Source: Gyrodactylus bullatarudis (lineage: Eukaryota > Platyhelminthes > Monogenea > Gyrodactylidea > Gyrodactylidae). Taken from it: 64,000 nt of DNA. The position numbers and the translations under genes are program-made. The DNA is taken from the NCBI GenBank assembly GCA_012064415.1, contig SSNU01000109.1, positions 380,744 to 444,743 of the forward strand, in the 5' to 3' direction. The notes below the pieces were generated by a model. That model ran no database searches and was not told the DNA's origin. It saw nothing but the letters and a program-made list of their open reading frames with translations. Within the stretch, counting starts at the first letter, position 1. Every line of letters begins with the position of its first letter. Positions 36,625 to 48,550 of the stretch are shown in pieces.

Positions 36625-39600
36625 ATGTTTACATTGTTCGGAATTTTGAAAAAAATGTCTGTTGAAGATTCTCTAGTCAAAATTTTAATCAATCCTTGTA
36701 ATTATAATGAATCTCTTGACGATACTCTTCTGAATCGTCTGGCTTCTTGTATTTTGTGCGAAAAAAATCATTTGGAGTCTTTTGTAGACGTATCTTGTAC
36801 ATCTCAAAGCTTTCAAACGCTATCTAAACTCCTGGAAAACTGCACTATCGATAGTGAGAATTTTCATTTTTGCTCAATTATTCATATTTTCTTTATTCTT
36901 TTTATAAAACTCAAACTATCTAAGGAACTAAGAATAATTTTGGGCAAATTAGATTTTAATTTCGTCATAGAAACATTTCTCAGAAAATACCACAACCATG
37001 ACCTTTCAATGTTTGTCAAAAATTTGGACTCGAAATTACTTGATGATAACTTTGCAATTGATATTATGAATGTAGCCCATGGCCTCTCTTCAGATCTCGA
37101 TCCAGAGAAATTAATCCATGAGAATAATTATGCATTCTTTCTTAAAACTCTTCGGACGAAATCCTTTGAAAATTTTCAAAAAGTAATCAGATCCAAGGAA
37201 AAAATGCCTGATGAAATCAAATCATTCTTTGCGCATAACTGCAACGATGAAAAGTTGGCCATTAATGAAGTAATACCGTCGCTCAAAATTGCTTTTCAAA
37301 TTCTCCATTATTGCGACTATACTAAAAGTCTTGTGGAATTTTGGCTTAAAATGATTGAAATAAAGATTGAGCAAGCCTCGGATGAGTTGAGTCATTCTCT
37401 TGAGCTAGAAAAGTGCTTTAACTGGATTAACCAAATAGATATTCTTCAAGCGATGCGAAAAATAACCTACTTACCAGTAAAATTCAAAGCGGAAAATATA
37501 TTCCTCTCAAAAAATACAAAGATTATCAAATTATTCATGAAACTATTCAAGTATTTACGCAATCAAGACTTGGCGGAAAATTGTCTCAAGATAAACTTTG
37601 ATTGTCTAGTTAATAATTTAGAAAGTGAAAATTTCAAAATTCTCCTCGAATATTCTCAACTGTCTGGAGGTTATGATGACTTGATGCATAAACTGTCCAC
37701 TCTAATCAATGATGAACTGGATAAGGAAGAGCCTCGGACTAGCCTTTTTTATGAGATTGTCAACATGGCCAAATACGTAACATCCCCGGAGGAACATGTC
37801 AAAATGTTATGGAATTTAAACGCCAAATTTTACCACAAATTATCCCTGGACCACTATCGTCTTCCATATGTTCAGAAGAATGTTTTCCTCGAGGGAATAT
37901 TTAGACATGACATTGATTTGGTGATTAGTACTATGGACATAACGTTTTTGTCTTATTATACTGGATCTTGTATTAGACTTTTAGATTTTGGATCACTATT
38001 CTACTTCTTTCTTGTCAGCCTCTTGTCGGCCATGATTAACGAGAGGAACTGCAATATGACCTACATGAAATTCATCCTTGATTTTGACTGCAATGAAATC
38101 TTTTCCGACAGTAACGAGTTTCATTTAGCTCGAAAGGTCCTGATTCACATTAAAGGGGTGAGATTTTGATAAACTACTTGCAAGTAAACCAAAAAAATAG
38201 AATGATGAAAATTCAATTAATGTTGAAATTGATCTAAAACATCTAGATAATAAAATTCAAGGTTTTTTTGAGCTTAGCTGAAAATGTATTATTTTAATAC
38301 CCTATCTTTGAAATAATAAACTTTATAACTTTGAAGCTTGATGCGATAATGAAAAATTTATTGTTTCAGAACAGAGGGCATTTTTCAGGCTCAAGTGATA
38401 ATAGGACGGGTGAAAATGGGGTCTAGATGTTTTTTTCTAGTTCTAAAATTCTGATGGCGCAATTTTGCGCTGATCAAAAATATATTTGAAAAAAATTGGC
38501 TGCCTGTAAGCTGAGATAATGATCAAAAATTTTCAAAATTTCGAAAAACGCCTCTCAAACTTTTGCTATTTAATGAAAGATAAAAAACATTAGATTAATA
38601 AATTTTATACCATCTGAAAGAAGAATAAATTTTAAACGTAAAGGTTCTATTTTTATTTATCCCAAAAGGTTTTTTTGAGAGAAAACCGAATTTTTGAGCC
38701 AGATTTTCTGAAAAATTTGCTATTTCTTCTCTACGGCTCGTTTCAACTGTCTAAAAACTTTTTTTTTCAAATCCCCACCAGGGTAATGATTAAAAAGTTA
38801 AAATGTATGACTCTAATTTATCGCCAAACATGATAATAATTAATAATTGCATGTATTCAGTGTTTATGTAGTTTTAAGTCATTAGTTCCCTCATGCGTGT
38901 CGCTCCCCTAGAGAATATTGATAAATCTTTTTATTTCATGATGACTAGTTTATCCCTTTAGTCAATAATTTAAAATTATTATCGAATCAGCTTTGATTAA
39001 TTGCCATCTACGATGACTTCCCACGATGATTTTAATACTTTTGCAGTCTGAAATAAAAAAAATTGTTTCTTCTTCCTTGATAATTTCATCAGTATTGTCT
39101 CTGATGAGAATCCGCTTTTCCAATTTATTAATTAACCAACTTTATTTCTCAACTGGAAATGATTAACAAAAACTATACCCATTCTATTAATCTCTTGGAA
39201 TAGGCAAAGATCTCAGCTTTATTCTTCTTCAAATAAGCGATATACAAATTCAAAGAAAGTTGATTATTCTCATAAAGTAAGTTCTGTTTAAAACGTTTTT
39301 TTGAAAGCCTAAAAAGTTATAGATCAAAAGTAATCATACTAAAGCTTGAAAGATTTTGCTTCAGAAATCTAATGACTAAGCCTCTGGCTGACATTCTTTT
39401 ACGCTTAAAAAGACCTCTTTATTGATTGTTGTAAGGGTTTGAGACACTAATTAATAATCAAGAAAAATTTATTTGAAAAATTATCTATAATATTTTGAGT
39501 ACTGTAATAACTATATAGTTAACCGTTTAGTTGCTTTAGATTTTGAATGCAATCATGTTTTTCTATAATTTGAAATCAGAGCTTATAACAAGATTATTAA

Positions 39601-39970
39601 AGATGATAGATTTCTTAGCCTTGAATAAATAAAAATTAGTTGCTCAAGAAGTATGTGATAGGAATAGCCCAGTGGGATTTCAAGGGTTAAACTACTCAAT
39701 GATGTTAGATATTATGAATGTAATTTTAATCATAATTAGTTTATTACTTTCTATTTTTTTCCATTAAAGAAGATTCAAGGAGATCATCTGGAGAAACTTC
39801 TCCAGGACAATGTATCAATTGAGTACCTCTTAGTTTTATCTCGAGAGAAAGTTGGACTACTTAACCACTCAGGAAGATGTCCTGAATGTCTTGAGAATCC
39901 AAGGGAGCTCATTGAAAATATTCTTATTGCATCCGAGGCTGGCAGAGATATTGATTGCATTGGAGATTGA
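36625..39970 (+). CDS. unrecognised large protein, spastizin-like end
   Basis: Exon 1 (36625-38157) is an uninterrupted 511-codon frame. A second ATG at 36655 in a better context gives MSVEDSLVK. The protein is helical and Leu/Lys/Asn-rich with no predicted signal peptide, consistent with an alpha-solenoid. At 38158 GTGAGA offers a phase-0 donor. Exon 2 (39770-39970), after TTTTTTTCCATTAAAG, continues in phase 0 and ends at TGA, giving about 577 residues. Its RCPECLENPRELIENIL resembles a C-P-x-x-L-E-D-P-x-x-L-L-E-x-L-L block of spastizin (ZFYVE26), but no FYVE finger follows. Without the splice the protein ends VRF at 38169. The 1.6-kb intron contains a TTAA-type MITE. Function is unknown. 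Confidence 0.7.
39132..39690. mobile_element. TTAA-type MITE inside an intron
   Basis: The right end GGGATTTCAAGGG followed by TTAA (39687-39690) mirrors the left end of the 30568-31244 element. The interior shares ATACAAATTCAAAGAAAGTT and the TCTCAGCTTTA block. The left end near 39132 (TTAACCAACTTTATTTCTCAA) is more diverged. Confidence 0.5.
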
Positions 39971-40689
39971 AAACATGATACGTAACATTACAACTGGTAT
40001 AATACAACTTTACTGTATCATCAAAAGAGAGATTATCAAATGTATTTTTTTCTACTCTTCATTGAAGAGTCTTCAAAAAAACTCGCTTTTCAAATAAATG
40101 TAAATCTAATCAAGAAAAATTAAATGATTTTGAATTTGTGTTCGGTTAGCTTTTTCTTTATTGCATGCCTAAAAAGTTGAGTTTTTGATACTCTTATTGA
40201 ACTCTCTTTCTGATAACTGGTAAAATTTTGACAAGATTAATTTATCTTCACAGATCAACTAAGATGAACACATTCGTTTTCCCTATATTTGGAAATGGCA
40301 ATTGAATCAAGCTCGGCTTGCGTGAATGAATCTCGGAATACAGTATGTGGTTGTTAATTAGTTTTTTTAACAATCACATCCCATGATGCTGAGGGAATTT
40401 AATTTTGGATCACAACTGATAATTTAAAAATAGCAAGATCAGATAAGAAATACTCAAATATTTGAAAATAATTTATGGAATTGAACGACTTTTTATCATT
40501 TCTAAAAATCTGATAATTAACAGAGTCAAAATAAATGAAAAGAGAAATTTAGTCCGAAATATTCCATAAAAGATCAACATGAAATTATTAACCCTTTTTC
40601 CATGACTTGCATCTGATCTTTCTTGTATCATATGATTTGTAAATACACTGAGAGATTATGAATATACAATTATAGATTTTTATTTATAA
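39971..40689. other. no gene seen
   Basis: AT-rich sequence after the 36625 gene. AATAAA at 40093 could serve as its polyadenylation signal. An 81-codon frame overlapping its last exon (39852-40097) is in another phase and is a shadow. Confidence 0.35.
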
Positions 40690-42130
40690 ATTCGATGAAA
40701 AAGTTACAAAAATATTTATGGTTCTCTGGAATAAATTGATAAAGATAATTACGAGCTCTGAGCGGGACCAGTACATGGAGAAGTATGGAAAACCTGATCC
40801 CGATCTTATATTACAGTTGCTTGAATTCAATGGGGCTCTTTTATTGAAAAGGGTAGCAGCGGCAGCAATCCTTCCGAGCCGAGGGGATGTAGAACAGATA
40901 ATTCAAGGAGGGTTTTATAAATATTTTGTATCCTCTCGATCTTTTTACTCATATTCTGAAGAAGTTGGCAAAGTAGACTAGAACTATAATCAAAATTGGG
41001 GAGAATGACTCCTTTAAAGATGTCCAGTCGGATATTAGATGAGATGATGAACTTCTTCAAGAAGAAGCATTTGCAATTCATTATCTTAATAATAGTGGAG
41101 AAATGATCTTTGGTATTGAGTATGGAATTGTAGTAGAGTCCCGGGTCCTTTATTGTATTAACCAAGAGCTGTGTGTAGGGACAATAGGGATTTTATTTGA
41201 CAGAGACATTATTTTTGTTTTGGAATGGTTCAGGGTGAGAGTTAAGAATTAAGGTGAGTTAGTTCGATTTCAATTGCATCAGTATTCAATAGGAAAATTT
41301 TTTTGTTCCATGATGGAATCTGAAATCTTCAATAAAAATTAGTAAAAGTAGATTTAAATAGGATATAACCAACCTTTTTCCAAAGCCTCTTCCAGACGTT
41401 TCGGTACTGAGATCAAGTACTTTCTTCAGTGGATGAGACGCTTGTAACCTGAACTCTCTTCAATTTTATCTACAAACCTTGGTATTCCTAACTATTCAAA
41501 CTAAAACTAAAACTATTCAAAATTGCATAAACCTTAAAATCAATCAGATTGTCTGTAGAAAAATAAAACACTAAAAACCTGAAATTAACCATTTTTTAAA
41601 TCAATAATTTATGAAAGTCTTCTTCTCTCTCCGTATAATTGCAACCAATTATCCCCTATTTCGATTTCACCAATATTGCTATTGTATCAAAGTATCATAT
41701 GTACCTATTTCTAGAGCCTCATTTTTATTCAAGCATCAGTATTCCTTTGAAGTGGGAGAAGGATTTTGGTGTCATCTGCATATTTGAAATATTGGACTGA
41801 GTCATTTGATAGTTTTATTATTGACTATATATCGACATAGATTACAGCACAAGGGCTATTACCATACAGAAGATCGTTTGCCCTGTCAAGGAAGTGGAGT
41901 AGATTAGTTGTGGTACTTCTTCTCTTAATGAATCCGTGTTGATTTGGGTCGTTTGAGGGTAGGTTGATTTTTTTTTCAAATGTGAATTAATGAGTCTATC
42001 TATGATCGAGAGAAAAATTGGGATATTTGAAATTGGACGGATAACAGCGGGAGTAGAGGGAATAGGGGTATAATTTTTTAACACATTTATTTTTAGTCCA
42101 TGAGTTATTGTCAAGATTTGGGTCATTTTT
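40690..42130 (-). pseudogene. dead LINE with recognisable RT blocks
   Basis: A long but broken reverse transcriptase on the minus strand. In order come NYTPIPSTPAVIRPISNIPI near 42060 (the N-Y-R-P-I-S block) and, after a frameshift, HGFIKRRSTTTNLLHFLDRA near 41920. Then come VIYVDI and the catalytic YADDTKILLPLQ at about 41750-41783. DPGLYYNSILNTKDHFSTI near 41130 and KKIERIQNIYKTLLELS near 40920 follow. In-frame stops and a deletion between the VDF and YADD blocks make it inactive. No endonuclease is seen. Confidence 0.85.
41378..41440. repeat. short dispersed repeat, copy 1
   Basis: CAAAGCCTCTTCCAGACGTTTCGGTACTGAGAT-type text shared with 48250-48300. Inside the dead LINE span, so it may be LINE-derived or a later insertion. 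Confidence 0.5.
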
Positions 42131-42251
42131 GATCCAAAAATTTGCTATCATTTAAGCTTTATCGAATAAAAAACTGGATGATAAAAATTTTGTCAGTTTT
42201 GTTAATATATCACTAGTCAACAAATTGAAGGGAAACCAGGCTGATTTTGAG

Positions 42252-42727
42252 ATATGTTGTTTAGAATTTTGCACTGATTTCAATGATGCTATTTTAAAAA
42301 TATTTAGTTTTGTGGCCACCATGGCAACAGAAAGTTTTTACAACTTGCCTAGACATTATTTTTATTCTCTCAGGTTCTAAATCTCGTAGAATAATGTCTT
42401 GGTGTCAATCGAAAGCTAAAAATATTTATCGTACGAATTTATAATCGTTAAAGTTTTGAGACTTTTCAGCTCTGTCTAACAAGCCTTTTTTCTTTAAATC
42501 CTCCATCAAAATATTCTCAACATGACGATTTAAAATTTCATCAAGTTGCTGAATATATTTTGATCTCTTTTGTATCTAAAAAATTAAAAAAGTTAAAGGT
42601 GTTTTAAGTTTTTTCATATGACAAGGACTACACCAGCTTTAGGGGGTTTATGGGGTAACAAAAAAATGAATCTGTCAAAACAATAATAGCATCATTGAAA
42701 TCAGCGCAAAATTCTGAACAACATATG
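42252..42727. repeat. 476-bp element with 42-bp terminal inverted repeats
   Basis: ATATGTTGTTTAGAATTTTG at 42252 is mirrored at 42686-42727, with two mismatches in 42 bp. The interior carries a 50-codon minus-strand frame (42426-42575) headed by a good splice acceptor. The terminal repeats resemble those of a DNA-type MITE. No target duplication is evident. Confidence 0.6.
42426..42575 (-). CDS. exon-like frame, helical basic peptide
   Basis: Unrecognised. After the acceptor CTTTTTTAATTTTTTAG-like text, a phase-0 frame runs 49 codons to TAA (42426-42428). It contains KYIQQLDEILNRHVENIL and ends YKFVR, a typical charged helix. A donor CAG-GTGAGT at 43638 could supply a preceding short exon (frame ends AIDEKTVYQ), giving an intron of 1062 nt occupied by a fold-back element. 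The whole frame sits inside a terminal-repeat element, so it may be a captured exon or part of the element. No start codon is established. Confidence 0.35.
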   Translation of the reverse strand: MQKRSKYIQQLDEILNRHVENILMEDLKKKGLLDRAEKSQNFNDYKFVR

Positions 42728-42778
42728 TGAAAATAAAACTTTCAAAATACAGTAGGTATGCATATTTCGTTCTAAAGT

Positions 42779-43432
42779 TGGTTGATATGAAGTTGGGAAT
42801 CAATGATTTTTACAGAAATCTTGATTTTTTCACCGGGAATTCGAATTTGTTGAAGATTTTTTGAAATCCTGCTCAGTTGCTCACTTTTACCATTTGAAGG
42901 AAGAAATTGTGAAAAAAATTATTTTAATGATAAATATGGTCATTTTTCAAATTTGGCGCCAAAATCCCATTTTTTCGAACATTGAGCTAAATTTTCAGGA
43001 TCAAGATTAGATAATAAAGCTGAATAGCATCGTCGAATAGTTCCCCTATTTTCGAGATATTTCGAATTATCGAAATTCCATTGATTTTCAAGTAGTGAAA
43101 ATGATTTGAAATTCCTCTCCCAAACGATAATGAGGTTATGTATACGATCAGACTCAGTTGAATTGATTTTCTTGTCTAATCTTGATCCTGAAAAACTTTT
43201 TAAATCAGCCTTCTACTCTCAAATCAACAAAATATTTAGCTCAAAGTTCGAAAAAATGGGATTTTGGCGAGAAATTTGAAAAATGACCATATTTTTCATT
43301 AAAATAATTTTTTTCACAATTTTTCTCTTCAAATGGTAAAAGTGAGCAACATGAGTAGGATTTCAAAAAATCTTTAACAAATTCGAATTCTCGATGAAAA
43401 AATCATTGATTCCCAACATTTTATCAATTAAC
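42779..43432. repeat. 654-bp fold-back element, divergent subfamily
   Basis: The left arm starts TTGATATGAAGTTGGGAATC and the right arm ends in its approximate complement. Blocks ACTTTTACCATTTGAAG/CTTCAAATGGTAAAAGT and the GGATCAAGATTAGA/TCTAATCTTGATCC centre are mirrored. It shares the family terminus but not the arm interior of 7901-8609. Confidence 0.7.
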
Positions 43433-44571
43433 TTTAGTTAGTACTCTTCTCTGATCAGTTTTTTGAATACTTTAACCCCAAACTATCACAAGGCTTTTGA
43501 AAGCCAAGTTTCGATCACTCAATAACCGGGAATAAATGGTTAGTTTCTCGAACAGTTCTTAACCCTCAGATAAAGATGAAAATTATCAAACTCAGAAAAA
43601 GAGAGAAAAAGCTTTAAAAAAATAAATAGAAACTCACCTGATAAACTGTCTTCTCGTCGATTGCTGTATAAATATCTCATCAGACCTCTTATAAGACTAT
43701 GCAATCATTCTTTAATCCATTCGAAATTCCATTTCGGACTAGTACACAATGATAGCATAGGTCTTATAAGCTGGCATCAAGAGTATTCACTGTACTGAAC
43801 GATAATACTCGTTTCGTCTCTAAACTCATGAGGTAGGTTAGAGAAATTGAGCTTATATTTTAGTGAATATATTTGAGTCCTTATGAGTTTAGAATCAAAC
43901 GAAATTATTTAGTTTCTTCAAATTAGATCCATTTGAGCAATTTCAACATGAAAATAAAATAATTTTTATGCCTCAATCCATATATATTTTATTATATAAT
44001 GTTCTGTTTGGGGAATTAGATGAGCATACAATGTATATTACACATGAACTATGTATGTAACTTTACATGATCTCGTATACCTTCTATATTGTACATAATG
44101 TACACACAATGTAGATTGTATATTAGGTTATAGATGTATCATGGGATATACCGGCGGGGGATTATTGTTCAGTTCTTGAAATAATATTAGAAAAAACTGA
44201 TTATCACATAATATATATATACACCAGAATATGAATGAATCTGTCCTATATTCGTACATATGAATAAACTGAAAAATCAACTTTTAAATTAATTTTTTTA
44301 GAAAACTGTCCTGGCTACTTTGGAGTGGCTGGTACATTTAGCTGAAAATGAATAAAAATATTTTAATAATAACAGGGATTGGCTTAGGCAGTAGGAGTGG
44401 TTTTTGAAATTTCTTATTCTGCTTTTTGATCCATCTATTTTATTCAGTTCAGGAAATGTCTCTCGGAATTATTCATTAAACTTTATCTGATTTTAACATT
44501 TTCCCATACAAAAGGAAGAATTATTTTAGCTGAGTTTACTGAACTAATTTGAGAGGTTAGGCTTTTAGAAG
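43433..44571. other. non-coding; short inverted repeat
   Basis: CTTATAAGACTATGC near 43691 and GCATAGGTCTTATAAG near 43756 form a small inverted pair. The remainder, including a run of TGTACATAATGTACA-like text near 44090, is AT-rich without a gene. Confidence 0.35.
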
Positions 44572-44779
44572 CTAATCAAATTCAATCATAAGCCTGAATG
44601 AAATTGATACGGGAGCAGTAAACTCCATTCGTATTCGTTGCTGGCAGTGAAAAACAATATTTTGATATTTACCAACTGGGAATTATCATCTTTATAGTCT
44701 TTAATAAAGACTCTGTATCGTTTATCCTGTTCGAAGGAGAAAATTTTTTTTTCATAAATTGAAACATCAACCAAAATTT
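44572..44779 (-). CDS. two exons of an unidentified gene
   Basis: Unrecognised. A frame beginning at an acceptor (44779, TGTTTATTCAG) reads through 44673. A 32-nt intron (GTAAAT..CTGCCAG, 44641-44672) keeps phase into 44572-44640 and a TAG. The joined 58-residue C-terminal part includes KRYRVFIKDYKDDNSQL and RIRMEFTAPVSISFRLMI. The micro-intron of the size used by confirmed genes here is the main support. A preceding exon must supply the start with phase 1, and I could not find it. Confidence 0.4.
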
Positions 44780-45296
44780 CTGAATAAACACAGAGTATTT
44801 ATCCATGAAAAAAACAAAAGATAATTACGCGTTTACACCATCATTATATAAATAAACAATGTAATGTATTAGACATTATTATGAAACACGTACATGCATT
44901 TATAGTACAAAGCGTGATAGATATTTTAATCTATGGATAATATCCCTGTAGAATGTTTCCTATTTAACTTGGTCTAAATCTGTTTCAGTTTTATTTAAGT
45001 AACACAGGTAGTGATCTGAAAAAAAAATTATAAGATCTTGATCTGGTATAACTTTTCTAGAATAAAATTTTATGCTTTCAGAATTTCGATACCGTTTTTA
45101 AATAGCTTAATAAACTTAATTGATAATCATAATTATTTTACGATAAATTTAAAAATTAATTTAATTTTCAAAAATTATTATAATACTATCTGTTTCCAAT
45201 GAAGAACTCATTGTGAGGATTCAGAAGACAAGTGAAGTGTTTTTGTTTTGAGAGGTCGCAACTGAATGAACTTGGTGAAATGAAACAAGAATGAAT
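44780..45296. other. no gene seen
   Basis: AT-rich sequence. Possible location of the missing first exon of the gene to its left, but no candidate fits the phase. Confidence 0.3.
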
Positions 45297-45509
45297 TTAT
45301 AATCCTTGTCTAGGACAAGATTGTATATCAATGAGATCTATTTGGACTCTTTCATTGTGATTAGATGATACAATGGGATGAGAGACTTCACCTTTTTTCT
45401 TCATTTTGGGATTTTTCTGGCAAGTTAAACAAAATTTCAGATATTGTGCAATTTGATCAAATGTAATATTGAAATAAAGATTATCCAGGGACTTTTTCGA
45501 ATTTTTCAA
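45297..45509 (-). pseudogene. retroelement integrase fragment
   Basis: The minus-strand frame contains FNITFDQIAQYLKFCLTCQK and ends VQIDLIDIQSCP. This matches the end of the zinc-binding domain (the C-x2-C pair) and the first strand of the DDE core of Ty3/gypsy-type integrases and their domesticated KRBA2/SCAND3-like relatives. It stops right after DIQSCPRQGL with no further catalytic region, and no LTR is seen. It could be a relic or an exon of a domesticated gene, and the abrupt stop favours a relic. Confidence 0.6.
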
Positions 45510-47167
45510 TTCTTCAAATAATGAATTAAAAAATGTTCAATGTTTCATCTGTTTTTAAAATAATCGCAGAATAACGGTTATTCTGTGGAATCACTGGATG
45601 ACACGGATTCGTTGTAACATATATACAATTTTAAAAACCTGATAAAATGTTGAATAAAATCCTCTGATGGGTTCAATCGGATTTAAGCACAATAAAGGGG
45701 AAGGAGGGATTGGTTGTTTGTTTCCAGAATCATTGTTTCCTCCTAACGTATCTATCCTTCGTTAGCTGCGCACTTAGACTTGTACGTTTTCTGCCCTTCT
45801 TAATTATTGCAGGTGCAGGTTTCTTATCATTTTTGTTTCCGCTAAACATTCTCAAACATATTTCGGAAAATTGATAGAAAAATAAATTTTGGACCAAGAT
45901 TTAAAAATCCTGCAAAAGTTTCTACGTGATCGCTGATCATCAAATCTTCAGACCTTTTTCAGTCTGGTTGTGATAAAACAGGCGTGGGCCAGGCCACGTG
46001 ATATCAACTGGTTGAACTAGTGATTTTTCAAGAAAAAAAACTATGCAGATAGAGTTCCATTCTATGTCGACCTCTTGGTTTATTATGGTATTTCCAAAAA
46101 CATAACAAAATTTGAAATATCAATAAAATCAAGGTGCAGAATTTCGATTTCAAGAAGAAAATTTTAAAAAATTTTCAAGTAAAAAATGATCATTTGAAAT
46201 TTCGATTTGAAGCCAAATTCCCATTTTTTGAGAAGAAAAATTTTGCTGATCTGAAAGTGGAAGGTTGGTAAATTTGGTTTTTTAGAAACACAATTAGCCA
46301 ATGAATTTTCAAAAGATCCACCATTATTTTAGGGATTTTGAATTGTCGAAATTTCCTTGATTTTCAAGTAGTGAAAATGATCAAGAAAACGAAATTCAAC
46401 TCCCAAACGATAATGCAGTTAAGCATTAGAACTCATTTAGCCTAATCGATTTTCTTCTCGTATTTTGATGCTTAAAAAATTTTTTTGACTACCCTTCCAC
46501 TTTTAAATCATTTTCTTTGTTTCAACGGCATCATGATCTCGATTCCAAAATATCTTCTTCATAGTTGAAATATCAAATGGCCTTACATGGAATTCACTTG
46601 TCTATTTAAATAATTTCAACTTGGACTGACCATTGACAGGTCAAAAAATATCTTTTATCCTATAATTTTTCATATGCTATTTAATTTTGTACATAATTAG
46701 CTATTCTTGGTATATTTCTCAAGTATCTTAGCGCAGAATTTCTAGATATGGAAATAGAATTATCCTTACTCAAACAAAAAAGCTTGCTTCTCACGACTTG
46801 TAAGATAAAAATCAACCCGGATGTTACACTGAAACAATGTTACTGCTATGCAAGTCAGATATAAATACTATATCGTCGATGTATTCTAATTTGAGATAAG
46901 CTTAGAAGATGGGGTTCTTTCTATTGGGAAAAGTACAGACTGAACTATGCATGAGCCCTAACTTCTATTGGAATATATAATATGAACTAAACCATTTCCA
47001 ATAACATTTTAAAAACTACTTGTGAGTATGATATCTATCTATTTATGCAAATTTTTGTAGAAAGAATTCAATTTTACTTCAAAAGAGTTGCTCTTTCTCG
47101 ATAGCTCTGGTAAAAACTGAATTGAAAAAAAGTAAAATGATGACTTGTTTCACGCCAGTGATCCCTG
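45510..47167. other. fold-back remnants, no gene seen
   Basis: Positions 46020-46560 carry decayed fold-back-family text (TTGATTTTCAAGTAGTGAAAATG and GATCTCGATTCCAAAAT-like blocks). No coding content is recognised. The frames at 47145-47468 on the plus strand are shadows of the gene that follows. Confidence 0.35.
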
Positions 47168-47589
47168 TCAATTTTGGGGTTTTTTCTTGTTCAAAACTGG
47201 ACAAGGACTCGCGAATTCAGGGTTACTACAAAATGTTGTATTCAAAGCTTCATTGAGCCATTGCGATGGTGTATTCTTCTCGAGGTATTTAATAAACTCT
47301 TTTTCGAATTTCTTGATATCTTTCTTCTTTTGCTTGTCGTCTTTAATTTCTCGTCGTTTCTGGCCAATTATTGAGACTTTGCATGCCTTCTTCAAGTCAC
47401 GATGCGTGCAATATCTTTTTTGTATCATTTTCTTGAAACCTCTTGACAAAAAGGCGAGTTCCTGGTGAAGTTTTTGATACTTTAAAGTATCTGTAACTGG
47501 GAAAAAGTAAATCAATCTATTTCCCACTTACCCTCATCACAATTCATGATATAGAGACAGGAAATCAGAAAAATAGCTAAAAGTTTCAT
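47168..47589 (-). CDS. secreted four-cysteine protein, paralogue 1
   Basis: Member of an unrecognised secreted family. Exon 1 (47532-47589) encodes the signal peptide MKLLAIFLISCLYIMNC. A 35-nt phase-1 intron (47497-47531) follows, then exon 2 (47168-47496) to the stop, 128 residues. Cysteines fall at 49, 58, 109 and 118, giving C-x8-C-x50-C-x8-C-P, with SIIGQKRRE after the second and a Lys-rich helical stretch between. Two disulfides are likely. There are no membrane segments beyond the signal peptide. Both exon lengths equal those of paralogue 2 (58 and 329 nt), showing recent duplication. An ATATCAATATAAAA box lies about 40 bp upstream of the ATG. Confidence 0.8.
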
Positions 47590-47625
47590 GTCGAAAATTC
47601 TTTGAAAGCCCTTCTGAAAGCATAG

Positions 47626-47640
47626 ATTTTATATTGATAT
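47626..47640 (-). promoter_or_regulatory. TATA-like box shared with the neighbouring paralogue
   Basis: ATATCAATATAAAAT on the minus strand, 37-51 bp before the start codon of paralogue 1. The neighbouring paralogue has ATATCAATTTAAAAA in the equivalent place (49005-49020), so this is likely a duplicated core promoter. Confidence 0.45.
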
Positions 47641-48550
47641 CTCTATAAATTTGATTGGCTAGAGGGTTTTTGGCAAATCACAGTCCATAGAACTTTTACA
47701 TTCTCAATAATTATTAATCCTTCTCTACTTGCATTGTCAGATCGACAGTTCTGGTTTAACTGAAGAACAACACGTGGGTAGTTTTTATTCCAGTGAAGAA
47801 TTTTCCAATACGAATACAATACGGAGTAAGTCTTGTTCTTTGTTTATTTTAAAGTATTTTTAGTAATCTTTCTTGAAATCTCTAGGGGCATAAGATTTTT
47901 CAATTGGGTTTTTAGAACTTGTAAAATGATTGATATACTTTGAAAACCTGTAATTTTTAATTGCAAAAATTATATCAGGCATCAAGTGAACGGAATTTCT
48001 TGCTGAATATATCCCAAAGTGGCTGACTATATTGCAAAAAAAAGACTATACATTTAGTACTAAAAACTTATTCAGCAAAAAAACCAAAATTTTTTAAAGA
48101 ATAATCATATTTTTAAATGAATTATTTAGCGATGTTGACTTTGAAATTGTCAACAAAAATGATTTTTTTATAATTCAATTGGAATGTTGTAGAAAAACTA
48201 TATAAACTTTATTTCTATCGATAAGGAATCTGGAACACAGACAACCTTTCTCAAAAGCCTCTTCCAGACGTTTCGGTACTGAGATAGTCAAGTATCATCT
48301 GAATTTTGAAGAGTTTTTCAGATCTGGACCAATAGGAAGGTACTTCAAAGACCAATTTAATACGGAAACGTCTGGATGAGGTCACTTTGACAAATACCTA
48401 TTGAAGATTTCAAAATAGTTCTAGTATTATACTTTTATGTAGAGTTAAGCCTTATCACTGAACGATCAGTTATTGTAACAAGAATTGAGTATTACTTGAC
48501 AAGAAAACTTTATTAGAACAAAATTTGAAATGATTCGAAATTCTTTGAAA
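47641..48550. other. intergenic, one dispersed repeat
   Basis: At 48250-48300 the text AAAGCCTCTTCCAGACGTTTCGG repeats that at 41390, and a nearby inverted part (GAAACGTCTGGATGAG near 48370) gives a loose fold-back. No further cluster member is detectable in this 0.9-kb spacer. Confidence 0.4.

Noticed and set aside
38158..38184. 27-nt GT..AG segment right after the 36625 exon
   Set aside because: Splicing it would place a TAA directly after the exon; the alternative acceptor at 39769 restores a long coding exon and fits better.
44000..44110. TGTACATAATGTACA-like text suggesting an operator or short palindrome
   Set aside because: Short, AT-rich, and expected by chance in this composition; no gene nearby that it could plausibly control.
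47145..47468. 107-codon plus-strand open frame
   Set aside because: Antisense shadow of secreted paralogue 1, whose minus-strand frame has a signal peptide, intron and family match.
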